Assembly (NCBI GenBank): GCA_002386585.1
Contig: DGIZ01000261.1
Coordinates: 1 to 6,046, forward strand
Direction: 5' to 3'
DNA: 6,046 nucleotides
Origin: Brevundimonas sp. UBA4609
GTDB taxonomy: Bacteria > Pseudomonadota > Alphaproteobacteria > Caulobacterales > Caulobacteraceae
Positions 5,906 through 6,046 of this stretch are shown in pieces; position 1 is the stretch's first letter, and each line of letters begins with the position of its first letter. The position numbers were made by a program, and so were the translations under genes. Under the pieces are notes generated by a model, which was not told where the DNA came from, did not search any database, and was given only the letters and a program-made list of their open reading frames with translations.

Positions 5906-5932
5906 AATAGCCGCGCAAGGCCTGTGCGACAA
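5906..5932 (-). promoter_or_regulatory. Candidate housekeeping promoter for the DUF3297 gene
   Basis: On the minus strand TTGTCGC (5932-5926) is followed after 14 nt by GCTATT (5911-5906). This resembles the Caulobacter-type vegetative promoter (TTGACG, 10-14 nt, GCTANA) with a mismatch in each box. Transcription would start near 5899, leaving about a 25-nt leader before ATG 5873. It lies in the 66-nt gap after the upstream gene's stop. The call rests on motif match only. Confidence 0.35.
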
Positions 5933-5939
5933 CCGTCGC

Positions 5940-6046
5940 CTATTGCACCGACTGGCGCGCGGCGGCGGGGGCCTCGGCGGCGACCGCCGCATAGGGGCGC
6001 GGACCGGTCTCGACGGGCGCCGGCGCCTTGGCCGCGGGTTGCGCCG
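5940..6046 (-). CDS. C-terminal end of an unidentified Ala/Pro-rich protein (partial)
   Basis: The last 34 codons of a gene that enters from the right edge and ends at TAG 5942-5940. The visible tail is AQPAAKAPAPVETGPRPYAA followed by an Ala-rich stretch ending ARQSVQ. It is low-complexity, rich in Ala and Pro, and has no catalytic motif, so the function cannot be named. Such tails are common at the ends of exported or envelope proteins, but that is only a guess. Codon use (G or C in nearly all third positions) supports true coding. A 5-bp hairpin (GCGAC/GTCGC, 5926-5939) follows the stop and overlaps the next gene's -35 box. Confidence 0.65.
   Translation of the reverse strand, partial: AQPAAKAPAPVETGPRPYAAVAAEAPAAARQSVQ

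Overview
The window is G+C-rich (roughly two thirds G+C in coding parts) and reads like the chromosome of an alphaproteobacterium, most likely Caulobacterales and perhaps Brevundimonas. That is an inference from base composition, from weak TTGnCG/GCTAnn promoter-like boxes, and from the gene families present. No phylogenetic marker settles it. Every gene I can support lies on the minus strand, so the window is transcribed from right to left.

Reading with transcription, the right edge holds the last 34 codons of an unidentified Ala/Pro-rich protein (stop at 5940-5942). After a 66-nt gap with a promoter-like pair comes a 79-residue DUF3297 protein (5634-5873). After another 88 nt comes a secreted M28 zinc aminopeptidase/carboxypeptidase Q-like enzyme (4118-5545), which starts at TTG behind a strong Shine-Dalgarno sequence. 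Ten bases past its stop is a complete tRNA-Leu(UAA) with encoded CCA (4023-4107), followed by an intrinsic terminator (3933-3960).

The 585 bp between the tRNA and the next gene (3438-4022) hold no convincing protein gene. They include an AT-rich island (3661-3870, about 35% G+C by hand count) that stands out sharply from the rest. Next is a two-gene transport operon: an SSS-family sodium:solute symporter (1734-3437, GTG start) and, 12 nt later, a 43-residue single-pass membrane protein (1590-1721) of the kind known as a putative transporter small subunit. An intrinsic terminator (1556-1583) closes the operon 6 nt after the last stop. The left edge is a secreted PafA-like alkaline phosphatase (start 1499) that runs off the window just before its expected last metal-ligand motif.

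The common theme is nutrient scavenging in the periplasm: a phosphomonoesterase, a peptidase and a sodium-driven uptake system. Nothing proves that they are co-regulated. I see no CRISPR array, insertion sequence, prophage gene or defence system. The most notable items are the tiny symporter partner, the AT-rich island beside the tRNA, and a possible hairpin over the peptidase ribosome-binding site.
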